DNA of 64,000 bases from JBGPQJ01 sp963829485 (GCA_963829485.1 CAWHIK010000006.1:342119-406118), one strand, 5' to 3'. Positions 16,132 to 25,499 are shown, counted from the first letter of the stretch. Numbers and translations: made by a program. Notes: a model not told the origin generated them from the sequence alone.

Positions 16132-19114
16132 ATGGCAAAAATTCCATTGCGCGCCTACAACCGTGAAATCGAGGGAATGATCGATCAAGGTCAGACTCTC
16201 GAGGCTGTGGCACACTGCCAGCACATCCTGAAAACCTTCCCGAAGTGCCTGGATACCTACCGGTTATTGGGCAAAGCCTACCTCGAACTCCAGCGTTTCT
16301 CCGAAGCGGCGGATGTGTTCAACCGCCTTCTTCTGGCTGTGCCGGAGGATTTCATCGCCAACCTCGGCATGAGCATCATTTACGACGACCAGAAGAACCT
16401 CGACGCCGCCATCTGGCACATGGAGCGCGCGTTCGAAACCCAGTCATCCAATCCCGCCATCCAGGGGGAGTTGCGTCGTCTTTACAGCCGGCGCGACGGC
16501 ATGGAACCTCCGAAAATTAGACTGACTCGCGGCGCTCTGGCGCAGATGTACGCTCGAGGTGACCAGTTCCAGCAGGCTGTCTCCGAGATTAAATCGGTGC
16601 TGGCTGAGGAGCCTCAGCGGATGGACCTGCAGGTGCTGCTGGCGCGTGTGTATTTCCGCGCCGGACAAAGAGTGGAAGCCACTGAGTTTTGCACCAGCCT
16701 GCTCAAGAAATATCCCTACTGCCTTGACGCCAACCGGATCCTGATAGAGATCCTGCCATTAACTTCCCGTGCGGATGCGACCCAGGTTTACCGTCATCGT
16801 GTCAATGCGCTGGACCCCTATTCCGCTTTTGCTGCCCCGAGCATCTTCAATTCGGCTGAAGTGGCAGATGCGGCCGTCTCGATTGAAAAATTATCCTATC
16901 AACCCGATGCCTGGGCTCCGGCAAAATTCGGCCTGGAAACCGCCAAGGAAGAAGCTCAACCCGATTGGTTATCTGGCAAGGAAACTGCTGCCCCCGCCGA
17001 GTTGATCGACATTGAACCCACAAGCGAAGAGAATATCCCTGAATGGATGAAAGTCGCAGGCTGGGCTGCAACGACTGCCGCTGCTGTCGAGGCGGCTGAT
17101 CGCGCATCCGCCGATGCCGCGACCGGATCTGAAGCTCCAGCTGCATCCATCGCTGCAGATGACATCGCGTCCGGTGAGGTACCGGACTGGCTTGCGAATA
17201 TGGCCCCTCCCGGCGCGCTCGAACAGCCTGCGGCCGAGACCATGTCTGCAGGTGATATTTCAAGCGAGGATATGAAATGGCTCGATGACCTTGGCGTGAC
17301 ATCTGGTGGATCGGCTGAACAAACACCTGATCGTTTCCCGCAGGAAAATGTGCCCGGGTTCGGAGCTGCGCTGGGAATCGGAGCGGCAGTTGGCGCGACT
17401 TTGGCCGCCCGTGATGAAGAACCTGTCGAAGAGACTCCCGCTTTGCCTGCTGATGAGACTCCTGATTGGTTGACCCAGCTTGGCGGACAATCGACGGATG
17501 CCACCGCGGTCAATCTCCCCGCTGTCGGTAAACAGACCGAACAACCGGTCACAGACTGGTTGAACTCAGCTCGAAAGCCAGGCTGCGGATGCAACTGCCG
17601 TCAACCTGCCCGCAGTTGGCCAACCGGAAGATGATCTGCCTGATTGGCTTGTCGGCGCTGCAGCGGGTGCTGCTGCCGCAGGTGTTATCAACCAGGATCA
17701 ACCTGCCCAGGCAGATTCCGACCTGCCGGATTGGCTCAAAAATGCCGGTGATGTCATGCCGGTTTCTGAACCGGTGGCAGAAATCCCTGATGCGCAGGCT
17801 ACCGCCCAACCGGATAATGGGTTACCGGTCTCGGACGATGATGCATTCGCCTGGCTCGAGTCACTGGCAGCCAAGCAGGGTGCCAAACCCGAAGAACTTC
17901 TGACCAAACCCGAAGATCGCCCAGTCGATTCTCCTGATTGGCTGGGATTGATCAGTGAAGAGGAAAAACCCGCCGATTTAGGTTTCGGGCTTGGAGGCGC
18001 GGCCGTTGCTGCTGGAGCAGCCATGGCGGCTGGAGCCCTTTTTGACGATGAACCTGCTGAAGAAACGATTTCACCCGCGGTTGAACCTGAAATCTTTACC
18101 GGGCAGCCGCAGCCTGTTGAACCAAGTGTTCTCACGCCGGCTGAGGAAATGTCCGATGAGGATGCCTTCTCCTGGCTAGAGTCACTGGCTGCCAAACAGG
18201 GAGCAAAACCTGAGGAACTGTTGACTAAACCCGAAGACCGGGCGGACTCTGCGCCAACCTGGGCGTTGATGGGCGCTGCTGCTGCCGCTGCGAAACAGGA
18301 ACCTGAAATTGCCCAGCCCGAAGCTGAAGCGCTGGGCGACCTCACCTGGCTGCAGTCGATCAGCAGTGAATCGCCTATCGACGAGACGACCATCGGTGAG
18401 CAGCCCTTTGAAGAGACACTTTTCACCGAGCCGGTGTCCGAATCAATTTTCGAAGAGAAACCGGTCGCGGATGCCACCATGGCAAGCGCGGCATCCGCCG
18501 ACGAGGTTGCGGAATGGCTTCATCAATTGGATGTGGAGGATACTTCAGCGCCAGCCGCTGCAGTTCAGCAGCCCGCCTACACCACCGAGGAATTACCGGA
18601 TTGGTTGAAGGATGAAGAACCCGCCGAGTTACCGTCCGAGGAGCTACCGGATTGGCTGAAAGGTGAGGGGGGCGATCAGCCTGTGGTCGTCCCTGCACAA
18701 AAGCCTGAGTGGACGCCTGAACAACCACAAATCGAGGCGGTTTTTATGACCGCGATCATCGACAATGAACCGGAAGTAAAAGAAATGCCTGTTGTGGTCC
18801 CAGCACCGGTCCTCGAGGAACCTGCACCCGCGAAACCGGTGAAAGTTGCATCGGCGGAAAAAGATATCGCTCTCTATGAGAATTCGAAACTTGAGTTGGA
18901 ACGCGGCAACCTCCCCGAAGCCACTCAGGGTTATCGAAAACTGATCAAAAAGGGAAAGATGCTCGAAGAGATCATCTTTGACCTGCGCGAAGCTCAGTAC
19001 CGTTTTCCGGTGGATGTGGTCATCTGGCAGACACTCGGTGATGCCTACATGCGCGCGAACCGCCTTCAGGATGCGTTGGATGCATATACCAAGGCGGAGG
19101 AGCTGCTCCGGTAA
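16132..19114 (+). CDS. Large TPR protein with repeated PDWL motifs (frameshifted)
   Basis: About 993 residues once the shift near 17570 is repaired. Residues 1-240 are tetratricopeptide repeats (for example LDTYRLLGKAYLELQRFSEAADVFNR, split across two helices). The long middle (about 260-880) is acidic and rich in Ala, Pro and Glu. It carries around 14 copies of a short [DE]WL/[DE]WM motif, such as QPDWLSG, IPEWMKV, VPDWLAN, TPDWLTQ, LPDWLVG, LPDWLKN, SPDWLGL and LPDWLKG, and a duplicated AWLESLAAKQGAKPEELLTK segment. TPRs return at the C-terminus (about 910-990). The break truncates the first frame after TDWLNSA; the other frame continues as ADATAVNLPAVGQPEDDLPDWL, itself a repeat of an earlier segment. 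There is no signal peptide, so it is probably a cytosolic scaffold. Partners unknown. Confidence 0.75.
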
Positions 19115-19142
19115 TCGATTCCGGATATAAGATAGATTCACA

Positions 19143-19175
19143 AAGAGGGGCGGCCACCCAGTCGCTCCTCTTTTA
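19143..19175 (+). terminator. Intrinsic terminator after the TPR/PDWL gene
   Basis: A 10-bp stem (19143-19152 with 19163-19172, AAGAGGGGCG/CGCTCCTCTT, one G-U pair) with a 10-base loop and a following TTTTA. Confidence 0.7.
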
Positions 19176-19207
19176 TCGGAATGGACAAATCATATTGGAT
19201 GATGTGG

Positions 19208-19213
19208 TAAAAT
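19208..19213 (+). promoter_or_regulatory. Probable -10 box for ndk
   Basis: TAAAAT at 19208-19213 lies between the TPR gene terminator and the ndk ribosome binding site (GGAGG at 19240-19244). TAAAAT recurs upstream of trxB and mdh, suggesting the local -10 consensus. Confidence 0.4.
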
Positions 19214-19249
19214 CCCGCCCTGATAATTTCTAAACAACTGGAGGTCGAA

Positions 19250-19702
19250 GTGGAAAAATCCCTGGTCTTGGTAAAACCCGATGGCGTGCAGCGCGCGTTG
19301 ATCGGAGAAGTCATCTCCCGTCTGGAGCGGCGCGGGCTTCGGCTCGTGGCGGCAAAATTTTTGTCAGTCAGCCGCGCGCTGGCAGAAGAACATTATGCCA
19401 TCCATAAGGGTAAGCCGTTTTATGAAGGTCTGCTCGATTACATTACCGCCGCTCCCGTGATGGCCATGGTCTGGGAGGGACCCAACGCGGTGGCTGCCAT
19501 CCGTCAGACGATGGGCGCCACGCGCCCGTGGGAGGCTGCACCCGGTACCGTCCGGCACGATTTCGCGCTCGAAGTCGGACGAAACATAACGCATGCGTCC
19601 GATACGCCCGAGAATGGCGAAAAGGAATCGGCGTTGTGGTTCAAGAAGGACGAGATCCTAAGCTGGTCCCGCGAAATTGACAAGTGGGTTTTTGAAGGCT
19701 AG
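19250..19702 (+). CDS. ndk: Nucleoside diphosphate kinase
   Basis: Ndk, 150 residues, equilibrates the gamma phosphate between nucleoside di- and triphosphates. The sequence is typical throughout: MEKSLVLVKPDGVQRALIGE, the PFYEGL loop, GPNAVAAIRQTMGATRPWEA, GTVRHDFA, and the phosphorylated His in NITHASDTPENGEKE. It starts at GTG 19250 with GGAGG five bases upstream. Single gene between two terminators. Confidence 0.97.
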   Translation: MEKSLVLVKPDGVQRALIGEVISRLERRGLRLVAAKFLSVSRALAEEHYAIHKGKPFYEGLLDYITAAPVMAMVWEGPNAVAAIRQTMGATRPWEAAPGTVRHDFALEVGRNITHASDTPENGEKESALWFKKDEILSWSREIDKWVFEG

Positions 19703-19705
19703 ATA

Positions 19706-19738
19706 AAATCCCGCAGAGAAATCTGCGGGATTTTTTAT
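19706..19738. terminator. Terminator between ndk and rsfS (probably bidirectional)
   Basis: A 12-bp stem (19706-19717 with 19722-19733, AAATCCCGCAGA/TCTGCGGGATTT) with a GAAA loop, then TTTTTTAT on the plus side. On the minus strand a shorter ATTTTATC follows, so it may also serve the rsfS unit. Confidence 0.85.
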
Positions 19739-19778
19739 GAAAGATGAAACTTTTCCTCAACCTGTATTATGTTGATGT

Positions 19779-20123
19779 TTACTGAAGCCTGAGCAGCACT
19801 TTTCCCTCACCCCACAATTCCTCCAACTTATAAAAGCTGCGCTGCTCCGGCGCGAAAAGATGGACGATGACCGAGCCGAAGTCGATCACTTCCCAGCCGG
19901 CGGCTCCAGCCCCTTCTTTTCGTCCCTTCTTATGGTGATCCTTGCGGACTTTTTCGACTACGCCCGATGCCAGCGCATCCAACATGCGGTCGCTGGTGCC
20001 GGTGCAGATAACAAAGTAATCCGTGAAGGAAGCCACCTTCTGGATGTCGAGCAGGATGATCTTTTCGCCCTTCTTTTCTTCAAGGGCATCTACGATGGTA
20101 TGAGCGAGTTCGAGAGGTTCCAA
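19779..20123 (-). CDS. rsfS: Ribosomal silencing factor RsfS
   Basis: RsfS (DUF143/Iojap family), 114 residues, binds ribosomal protein L14 and blocks subunit joining under nutrient stress. Family positions seen: KKGEKIILLDIQKVASFTDY, FVICTGTSDRMLDALA, WEVIDFGSVIVHLF and RSFYKLEELW. It starts at TTG 20123 with AAGGA upstream, two bases after the thpR stop, so the two genes form an operon. Confidence 0.95.
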   Translation of the reverse strand: MEPLELAHTIVDALEEKKGEKIILLDIQKVASFTDYFVICTGTSDRMLDALASGVVEKVRKDHHKKGRKEGAGAAGWEVIDFGSVIVHLFAPEQRSFYKLEELWGEGKVLLRLQ

Positions 20124-20125
20124 GT

Positions 20126-20722
20126 CTATTCCTTTTTCTTCTTGCTTGAAAATGGTGCAGAAAACAACCGGGTGTACACTGATCCGCTGGGCTGCAGGTC
20201 GCTTTTGAACAAGTGGACGGCGTCCACAACGAACGGTTCAGGGGAAGTGAATTTTACTTCCTGGAGGGCAGATGCGATAACAGAAAGTTCAGAAGAGGAA
20301 GCATTCTCTCGCACACGTCCCAACGTCAGATGAGGGGAAAAGGATCGACTCTCTGATGCGTATCCCAGTCGCGCGGTGGCGGAATCGATTCCGTGCTGAA
20401 GCGAAGCCAGTTCGGGCGGAGCGTCCACACCCATCCAGATGACGCGAGGTCGTTTCAGGTTTGGAAATGCACCCAGACCGCCTGCCTCCATCCTAATATC
20501 GTTATGCAGCGATGCTTCAGACATCATCGCCTCTTCGATCAACCCGAGACCGGTCGGAGCGACGTCGCCAAGAAATTTCAACGTGAGATGGATGTTCGCT
20601 GCCGGTACCCACCGCACGGAAGTTTTACCTGCCTTTGCCTGCAGGCGTTCGATGACTTGGGAGATCACTTTTTGGAGTCCGCCGGGGAGTTCGAGGGCGA
20701 TGAAGGCGCGCAGCATGCTCAT
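20126..20722 (-). CDS. thpR: RNA 2',3'-cyclic phosphodiesterase / 2'-5' RNA ligase
   Basis: ThpR/LigT of the 2H phosphoesterase superfamily, about 198 residues. The two catalytic HxTx motifs are HLTLKFLGD and HLTLGRV, and the N-terminus is LRAFIALELPG. A longer open frame reaches 20851 but its extra N-terminal residues match nothing; I use ATG 20722 (MSMLRAF), with ATG 20716 equally possible. The C-terminus is very basic (SSKKKKE). It precedes rsfS with a two-base gap. Confidence 0.9.
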   Translation of the reverse strand: MSMLRAFIALELPGGLQKVISQVIERLQAKAGKTSVRWVPAANIHLTLKFLGDVAPTGLGLIEEAMMSEASLHNDIRMEAGGLGAFPNLKRPRVIWMGVDAPPELASLQHGIDSATARLGYASESRSFSPHLTLGRVRENASSSELSVIASALQEVKFTSPEPFVVDAVHLFKSDLQPSGSVYTRLFSAPFSSKKKKE

Positions 20723-20876
20723 GCGAGAGTCACCTGCTGCCCGTGAAGTGAGTAAATGTCTTGCATACGATCTGGCGTTTGTAATTTCTCCTGACTTATA
20801 TCGCTGCACAATTCTTAGGCTAAAAATAGCACATTTCAAGATAAAAGGCAAGCAAGAAGAAAAACTAATTCACGAC

Positions 20877-22799
20877 TTATGCCTGCCTGAATGCCTGCAG
20901 TGTCTCAAGGTAATACTCCGGCAAGCCGATATCGTAGCGTTTTCCTTCGATCATCAGGCCGAGGAATCCGTCCTCCTGGCGCAGGCGGTCGAGGGCGGAG
21001 GTGAGCTGGAACTCGCCTCGTTCGCGGACGTTATTTTCGATGTGCTCGCGCAAATAATCGAATAACTGGGGTTTAATAATGTATTGACCGAAAACGGTCA
21101 GGTAATCGTTAGTGGACAGTCCCGGCACACGCAGGTTGGTGCGGGCATAATCGAGAGTGGGCTTCTCTGCGAATTCGGTGATATTTAGAACGGATTCATC
21201 CTTCACCCAAACGCCCGTAACCGTGCCAAAGTTGCCGATCACCTCTTCGGGTGTCAGGCGCAGCCCAAGTATGCTGGTGCCGTGTTTCTGGTAGGCGTCC
21301 ATCAACTGACGAGCGCATGAAGTCTCGCCTGTAGAGCGATAAATGTGGTCGCCGAGCATCAAAAGGAAAGGTTCGTTCCCGACACTTTCGAACGCGGAAT
21401 AGACCGCATGGCCGAAACCCTCCTGCGCGGTCTGGACTACGAATTTGATCCGCCGACCCATGTCGAGGATGCGCCGTGAATAATCCTGGAACTGCCTCGG
21501 GAGCTTGTTGTAGTTCTCGATGGTGATCTGCCCATTGAAAAATGAGTTGAACTCGTCCAGGTCAGCTTCCTGAACGATGATGACGATCTCTTCAATACCG
21601 GCATCCAGCGCTTCCTCTACGATCAACAGGATGGCCGGCTTGGCGATGCCGTCGCGATCCACGATGGGGAAGAGTTCCTTCTTGGTGGCTTTGCTGGCGG
21701 GGAACAGGCGTGTGCCGAACCCGGCTGCCGGGATGACAGCCTTGCGGACTTTCTGCTGAGGGGTGATGGTCATCTTGTAACCGGGCATGCCCAGGTCGCG
21801 CTGCAGGATCTCGATCACCGCCTGCTGGTCGGATTCGGAGCGGCAGATGAACTGGGCGGTGCCGTCGCCCTGAGACCCGACGCCCTTGCCGCCCCACACG
21901 TGCGGTTTGAGCGGCTCGTAATCGAGAATTTTATGCAGTACGGGAGAAGTCAACTCTTCAGGACAGGCCGGCATGGCGTAGCGGTCGAAGAAGGATTGCG
22001 CTTCGGTCATCAACGCTCCGAGCCGCTGTGCATCGACCTGTCGGAGCGCTTCCATTGCTTGAAGGACAACGCGCTTGTTGATCGGTCCGAGAAGCTCCTG
22101 CACGCCATGCTCAACTTCATTCTTGGCGAAGGGATAGCAGCGGTTCAGACGGTTCAGGATCTCCATCGTGTCTTTTTTGGCTTGCAGGTCCACCAGCACG
22201 AAATATAACGGTTCGCTGACGTGCAACTCCTCGGTCTCGAGGCGGTCTCCGTCGAAGGTCATCAACACGGGGCGGTTGCCGAAAGCGCAGCCCTGGTCGA
22301 GGCGCCCGCAGCGCGAAGGGGTGGTGATCTCGCCCTGATAGGCCATTTCCATTTCGCCGCGCACCGTCAGCTTGAGGTCGTACACGCGGTTGAAGGCGCG
22401 CGCTGCCAGCACGCAGATCGCTGCTGAAGAAGAGAGTCCCTTCTTGATGGGCAGGTCGGTCAAATAGTTGTTGATCACCAGCCCGCGGACGTGGTAATGG
22501 GTCAGCGCCTGGTAGGCGACGCCGGCGATGTAGCTCCAGTATCCGCCTTTCTGCGCTTCATCCATCAGCGTCTTTGGCTCCATCGGAATCTCGACAGGTC
22601 CCTGCAACTGGCCGTCCGGCGATGTCGAAGTCAGGACCAGCGATGTGGGGTGCGGGGAGACTTCGGCATGGATGCCCTGGTCGGTGCCAGTGATCAGGCT
22701 GTAGCCTTTTTCAATGTCGGCGTTGATGCGTCGGTAGCCGCCTGCCCAGTCGGAGTGTTCGCCGAGCAGACAGATACGTCCGGGGACAAAGAGCTTCAT
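20877..22799 (-). CDS. Bifunctional GHMP sugar kinase / GalU-like nucleotidyltransferase
   Basis: 640 residues in one intact frame. Residues 1-345 form a GHMP kinase: GRICLLGEHSDWAGGYRR near the start resembles the galactokinase signature, the ATP-binding motif is KKGLSSSAA (about 119-127), and a GGKGVGSQGDGTAQF segment is the third motif. Residues about 355-640 are a GalU-type UTP-sugar-1-phosphate uridylyltransferase (PAAGFGTRLFPASKATKKE, LLMLGDHIYRS, ITEFAEKP, DIGLPEYYLETLQ). The likely chemistry is phosphorylation of a free sugar at C1 and then transfer to UDP, a one-protein salvage route. The same logic is known in fucose salvage enzymes, where the domain order is reversed. Galactose, arabinose or glucuronate are possible substrates. 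A TATAAT box lies upstream. Confidence 0.85.
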   Translation of the reverse strand: MKLFVPGRICLLGEHSDWAGGYRRINADIEKGYSLITGTDQGIHAEVSPHPTSLVLTSTSPDGQLQGPVEIPMEPKTLMDEAQKGGYWSYIAGVAYQALTHYHVRGLVINNYLTDLPIKKGLSSSAAICVLAARAFNRVYDLKLTVRGEMEMAYQGEITTPSRCGRLDQGCAFGNRPVLMTFDGDRLETEELHVSEPLYFVLVDLQAKKDTMEILNRLNRCYPFAKNEVEHGVQELLGPINKRVVLQAMEALRQVDAQRLGALMTEAQSFFDRYAMPACPEELTSPVLHKILDYEPLKPHVWGGKGVGSQGDGTAQFICRSESDQQAVIEILQRDLGMPGYKMTITPQQKVRKAVIPAAGFGTRLFPASKATKKELFPIVDRDGIAKPAILLIVEEALDAGIEEIVIIVQEADLDEFNSFFNGQITIENYNKLPRQFQDYSRRILDMGRRIKFVVQTAQEGFGHAVYSAFESVGNEPFLLMLGDHIYRSTGETSCARQLMDAYQKHGTSILGLRLTPEEVIGNFGTVTGVWVKDESVLNITEFAEKPTLDYARTNLRVPGLSTNDYLTVFGQYIIKPQLFDYLREHIENNVRERGEFQLTSALDRLRQEDGFLGLMIEGKRYDIGLPEYYLETLQAFRQA

Positions 22800-22831
22800 G
22801 AGGACCTCGGGAATAATGTAATTTGTTCTTG

Positions 22832-22837
22832 ATTATA
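22832..22837 (-). promoter_or_regulatory. -10 box for the kinase/nucleotidyltransferase gene
   Basis: Minus-strand TATAAT (within CAATTTATAATCAA) about 33 bases before the ATG at 22799. A near copy of this promoter and the first five codons occurs at 24336-24394. Confidence 0.5.
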
Positions 22838-22862
22838 AATTGGATTAACGATGAAAGATGAT

Positions 22863-23291
22863 TTACTTATCGAACCACAACCCGCTGATTTGATGAGGTT
22901 CGGCAGCGCGGAACACAACGCGCATGGTCACATTGTCATCTTTCTCAAAGACGGTTTTATAGTTCACAGAATAGAAATCACCCTGCTGAACCACGCTGTT
23001 TACTTCGCGCGAAATATAGGGACCCAATTTGGCATCCCTTTCCGTCTTAAAAGCGTCGTACTTGGAGCTGCTCATGGCGGTTAGCATCGCTTCATCGAAA
23101 TCCTTCGAGAATAACGCATAGTCGTTCGCATTCATCCCCGCCATTAAATTGTCCGTTTTCTCTTCGCTGAAGGCAAGTATCGCCTCCTGGTCTGTGCCTG
23201 TCAGAACGGTATTCTGGGACGCACATCCGGAAAGCAGGCTGAAGGCAAACACGACTGTCAGGGTAATTAGGATCATTCTTTCGTTTTTCAT
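22863..23291 (-). CDS. Small lipoprotein, DUF3887-like
   Basis: A 142-residue lipoprotein. It has a signal peptide with lipobox LLSGC (Cys about 23), then a compact alpha/beta domain including FSEEKTDNLMAGMNANDYA, FSKDFDEAML and VNYKTVFEKDDNVTMRVVF, which resembles DUF3887/NTF2-like proteins that bind small ligands. AAGGA precedes the ATG. It lies 19 bases after the esterase gene and is probably co-transcribed with it. Role unknown. Confidence 0.7.
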   Translation of the reverse strand: MKNERMILITLTVVFAFSLLSGCASQNTVLTGTDQEAILAFSEEKTDNLMAGMNANDYALFSKDFDEAMLTAMSSSKYDAFKTERDAKLGPYISREVNSVVQQGDFYSVNYKTVFEKDDNVTMRVVFRAAEPHQISGLWFDK

Positions 23292-23310
23292 ATGATTTTC
23301 CTTTCTTGTT

Positions 23311-24240
23311 TCAGTCTGAAACCGCCTCCAGTGGATGCTTCTGGAAGAATTCCCACATCACTTTCGTCGCATCGATATCCTGCGTCGTGTGGCCGACGAG
23401 GCGTTGCGGGAGATAACCTCCGCCTGGCCACGAATGCCCACCTTCGTCGATGGTGTAGAAGATCACTTCAGCATCCTCCGAACAGTTTTCGTGGCGGATA
23501 CCGCCGACTTCCCCAGCGGCGGGGATTTCAACCGCTTTGCTGTCACACCCGTTGTGCCGGGCAAAATCTGCGACCCAAGAGGGGACGGGCGGAAAATTGA
23601 AGCGCGAATCATCGACCAGGCCACCCATGTAAGGGACGATCGGGTCGGCGGTACCATGAAAAATTATTGCCGGAACCGGGCGTGCTGACGGGCAATCTTT
23701 CCATGAAAAAGAATACGCCCCGGCGACACTCCCCATCGCAGCAATGCGGTCCGACAGTTCGCACGCCAGCAGGGAGGACATCCCTCCGCCGTTCGACAAT
23801 CCATTGACGTAGATGCGGCTCGGGTCGATGGCATAGTCTTGTTCCAGTTGGTCGATCAGGTCGGACATGAAGGTCACGTCGGGAGAAGGGGTACCATCTG
23901 CTTGAAGGTCTGTCCGCCAGCGCTTGGGAAAGCCGATACCGCCCGGGTGAACGACGATAAATCCGTATTGGTCGGCAAGCTCCGTCCACCCGGTGAGTTG
24001 ACTCTGGTGAGCTGGCCATTGGGCGAATCCATGCAGGCTGATGACCAGCGGTGTTGGTGTGGACGGGTCGTAACTCTCAGGTACGTAAAGAAGGTAGCGG
24101 CGCTCTTCCCCCGAACTGACGATGCGGCCGTTGGTTGTATCCGACATGCGGAAGACGATCCAGCCGGTGAGCAGCAGGAGAAGCGCAAAACCGAGTATGC
24201 CCAGGATGATCCCAAGGAACCACTTGAGAAATTTCTTCAT
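23311..24240 (-). CDS. PHB-depolymerase/feruloyl-esterase-like alpha/beta hydrolase
   Basis: A 309-residue protein with an N-terminal membrane anchor (FLGIILGILGFALLLLLTGW) and an extracytoplasmic esterase domain of the LpqC/poly(3-hydroxybutyrate) depolymerase group. Seen are RRYLLYVPESYDPSTPTPLV, the LHGFAQ oxyanion segment, nucleophile elbow NGLSNGGGMSS, HGTADPIVPYMGG with the Asp, and GGHSWPGG with the His. ATG 24240 with GGAGG upstream is preferred over an in-frame start at 24339. The substrate could be a polyester, a feruloylated polysaccharide or another ester. Confidence 0.85.
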   Translation of the reverse strand: MKKFLKWFLGIILGILGFALLLLLTGWIVFRMSDTTNGRIVSSGEERRYLLYVPESYDPSTPTPLVISLHGFAQWPAHQSQLTGWTELADQYGFIVVHPGGIGFPKRWRTDLQADGTPSPDVTFMSDLIDQLEQDYAIDPSRIYVNGLSNGGGMSSLLACELSDRIAAMGSVAGAYSFSWKDCPSARPVPAIIFHGTADPIVPYMGGLVDDSRFNFPPVPSWVADFARHNGCDSKAVEIPAAGEVGGIRHENCSEDAEVIFYTIDEGGHSWPGGGYLPQRLVGHTTQDIDATKVMWEFFQKHPLEAVSD

Positions 24241-24335
24241 GGAACGGAGACCTCCGAACAATTCAAATTTTTCCCCAGGCGCTATTTGCCTGTCTCGCCC
24301 ATGAGCTCCTACCCCCAAAGTGACTCGACCCGTGC

Positions 24336-24394
24336 ACAAAGAGCTTCATGTGGACATCATTAGGCAGGCTAGGAATATTATTGATTATAAGTTG
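24336..24394 (-). repeat. Partial duplicate of the kinase gene promoter and 5' end
   Basis: ACAAAGAGCTTCATG at 24336-24350 is identical to 22786-22800, which holds the first codons of the GHMP-kinase gene. TTGATTATAAGTTG at 24381-24394 matches 22829-22842 with one change. The distances between these blocks differ by only two bases, so the segments are collinear copies. In the copy the frame opens as MKLFVHG and stops after 28 codons, so it is a remnant; its -10 box may now drive the esterase. Confidence 0.5.
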
Positions 24395-24450
24395 ATAATA
24401 ATGGATTTTCCATGTTTTGTAATCCAAAGCAGAGCCTGACATATTTGTAA

Positions 24451-24479
24451 TTGAATAATGTCGTAAAAATCGCTATACT
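24451..24479 (+). promoter_or_regulatory. Promoter of the 24.5 kb lipoprotein gene
   Basis: TTGAAT (24451-24456), a 17-base spacer and TATACT (24474-24479), 30 bases before the start codon. This is the best sigma-70-type promoter I could read in the window. Confidence 0.6.
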
Positions 24480-24509
24480 AACTAAAAACCAATCCAGAAA
24501 GGGGTGGAA

Positions 24510-25313
24510 ATGGATACCATAAACAAACACCGGTTTTTGATAAGCCTTGTCATTTTGATCACCGTGACCTTGGCCTGTAGTCTAGTTTCTGGTGGCGCAC
24601 AAGTCTCACCCCAGGTATCACCTGAACAACCGACCGAGCCGCCTCCACCCCAGCCATCGGATGTTCCCAGTTCGGATGATCTGTCTCAACCGGAAGCGAC
24701 GTCCGAAATTGTGCAGCCATTGAAACCGTCGCTCCCCGCTGCTACGGAAGAACCCCCGTACTACTTCACGGAAGAGTTTGATGAAGATCCTTATCCTGAT
24801 TGGGGTCTGTATGTGATATCAGGCGATGAAAACAAGCTGACCACTTATTTTGACAATAGCATGATGTTTTATGAATTGGACGGCCCGGATATTTATGCCT
24901 ATTATATTTTCGAGGTCTACAGCTACGAAGATGTGAGCCTGGAGCTTGAGGCGGAGAATTTCGGACTTAATAAGAATAATGTGAGCCTTGTGTGCCGTCA
25001 ATATGATGTCGAATGGTATGAGTTCAGTGTAGAAAGCGGCGGGTTGTGGTATTTGTACGCGCACGATGACGATGGTTTTAATATACTCGGTAGCGGCGGC
25101 ACCAAACTTCTCAATTTAGGCAAGGAAGTCAACGATTATGGTATGACCTGCCAGGGCAATACCATCACGATGTTCATCAATGGCACCGAAATAAAGTCGA
25201 TCACGGACAATACCTACAAGTTCGGCGAAGGTGCTGTAGGGTTCAATATCTCTTCCCTGGATATTTATCCGATTGAAATCGGTGTTGATTGGATGGAAAT
25301 TAGCGAACCCTAG
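24510..25313 (+). CDS. Lipoprotein with Pro-rich linker and concanavalin-like C-terminal domain
   Basis: About 267 residues. The signal peptide ends in a lipobox (LACS). A stalk of about 70 residues rich in Pro, Ser and Glu follows. The C-terminal domain (about 85-267) begins YYFTEEFDEDPYPDW and contains short beta strands such as MTCQGNTITMFINGTEIKSI, like LamG/DUF1080-type jelly-roll domains that bind sugars or proteins. AAAGGGGTGG precedes ATG 24510; a GTG at 24504 is possible. Single gene between a promoter and a terminator. Function unknown; it is probably displayed on the outer face. Confidence 0.7.
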   Translation: MDTINKHRFLISLVILITVTLACSLVSGGAQVSPQVSPEQPTEPPPPQPSDVPSSDDLSQPEATSEIVQPLKPSLPAATEEPPYYFTEEFDEDPYPDWGLYVISGDENKLTTYFDNSMMFYELDGPDIYAYYIFEVYSYEDVSLELEAENFGLNKNNVSLVCRQYDVEWYEFSVESGGLWYLYAHDDDGFNILGSGGTKLLNLGKEVNDYGMTCQGNTITMFINGTEIKSITDNTYKFGEGAVGFNISSLDIYPIEIGVDWMEISEP

Positions 25314-25346
25314 AACGCTGTACGAAAAATCCAACCATTTTTCCGT

Positions 25347-25392
25347 ACCACCGATCATGAGTTTGTTCTGATTGGTGGTATTGTTTTTATTT
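25347..25392 (+). terminator. Intrinsic terminator after the lipoprotein
   Basis: An 11-bp stem (25347-25357 with 25369-25379, ACCACCGATCA/TGATTGGTGGT, one G-U) has an 11-base loop and is followed by ATTGTTTTTATTT. A second small inverted repeat (GTACG...CGTAC) lies just before it. Confidence 0.75.
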
Positions 25393-25499
25393 GTCCGTGG
25401 CGGAAAAGAATCCATCGACCTCTCGTTCTCTTCGTTCCGTGGACATTGTTCAGTGTAAAAAATAACCAGTCCTCGGCGTAAGGACTGGTTCACCCGTAA

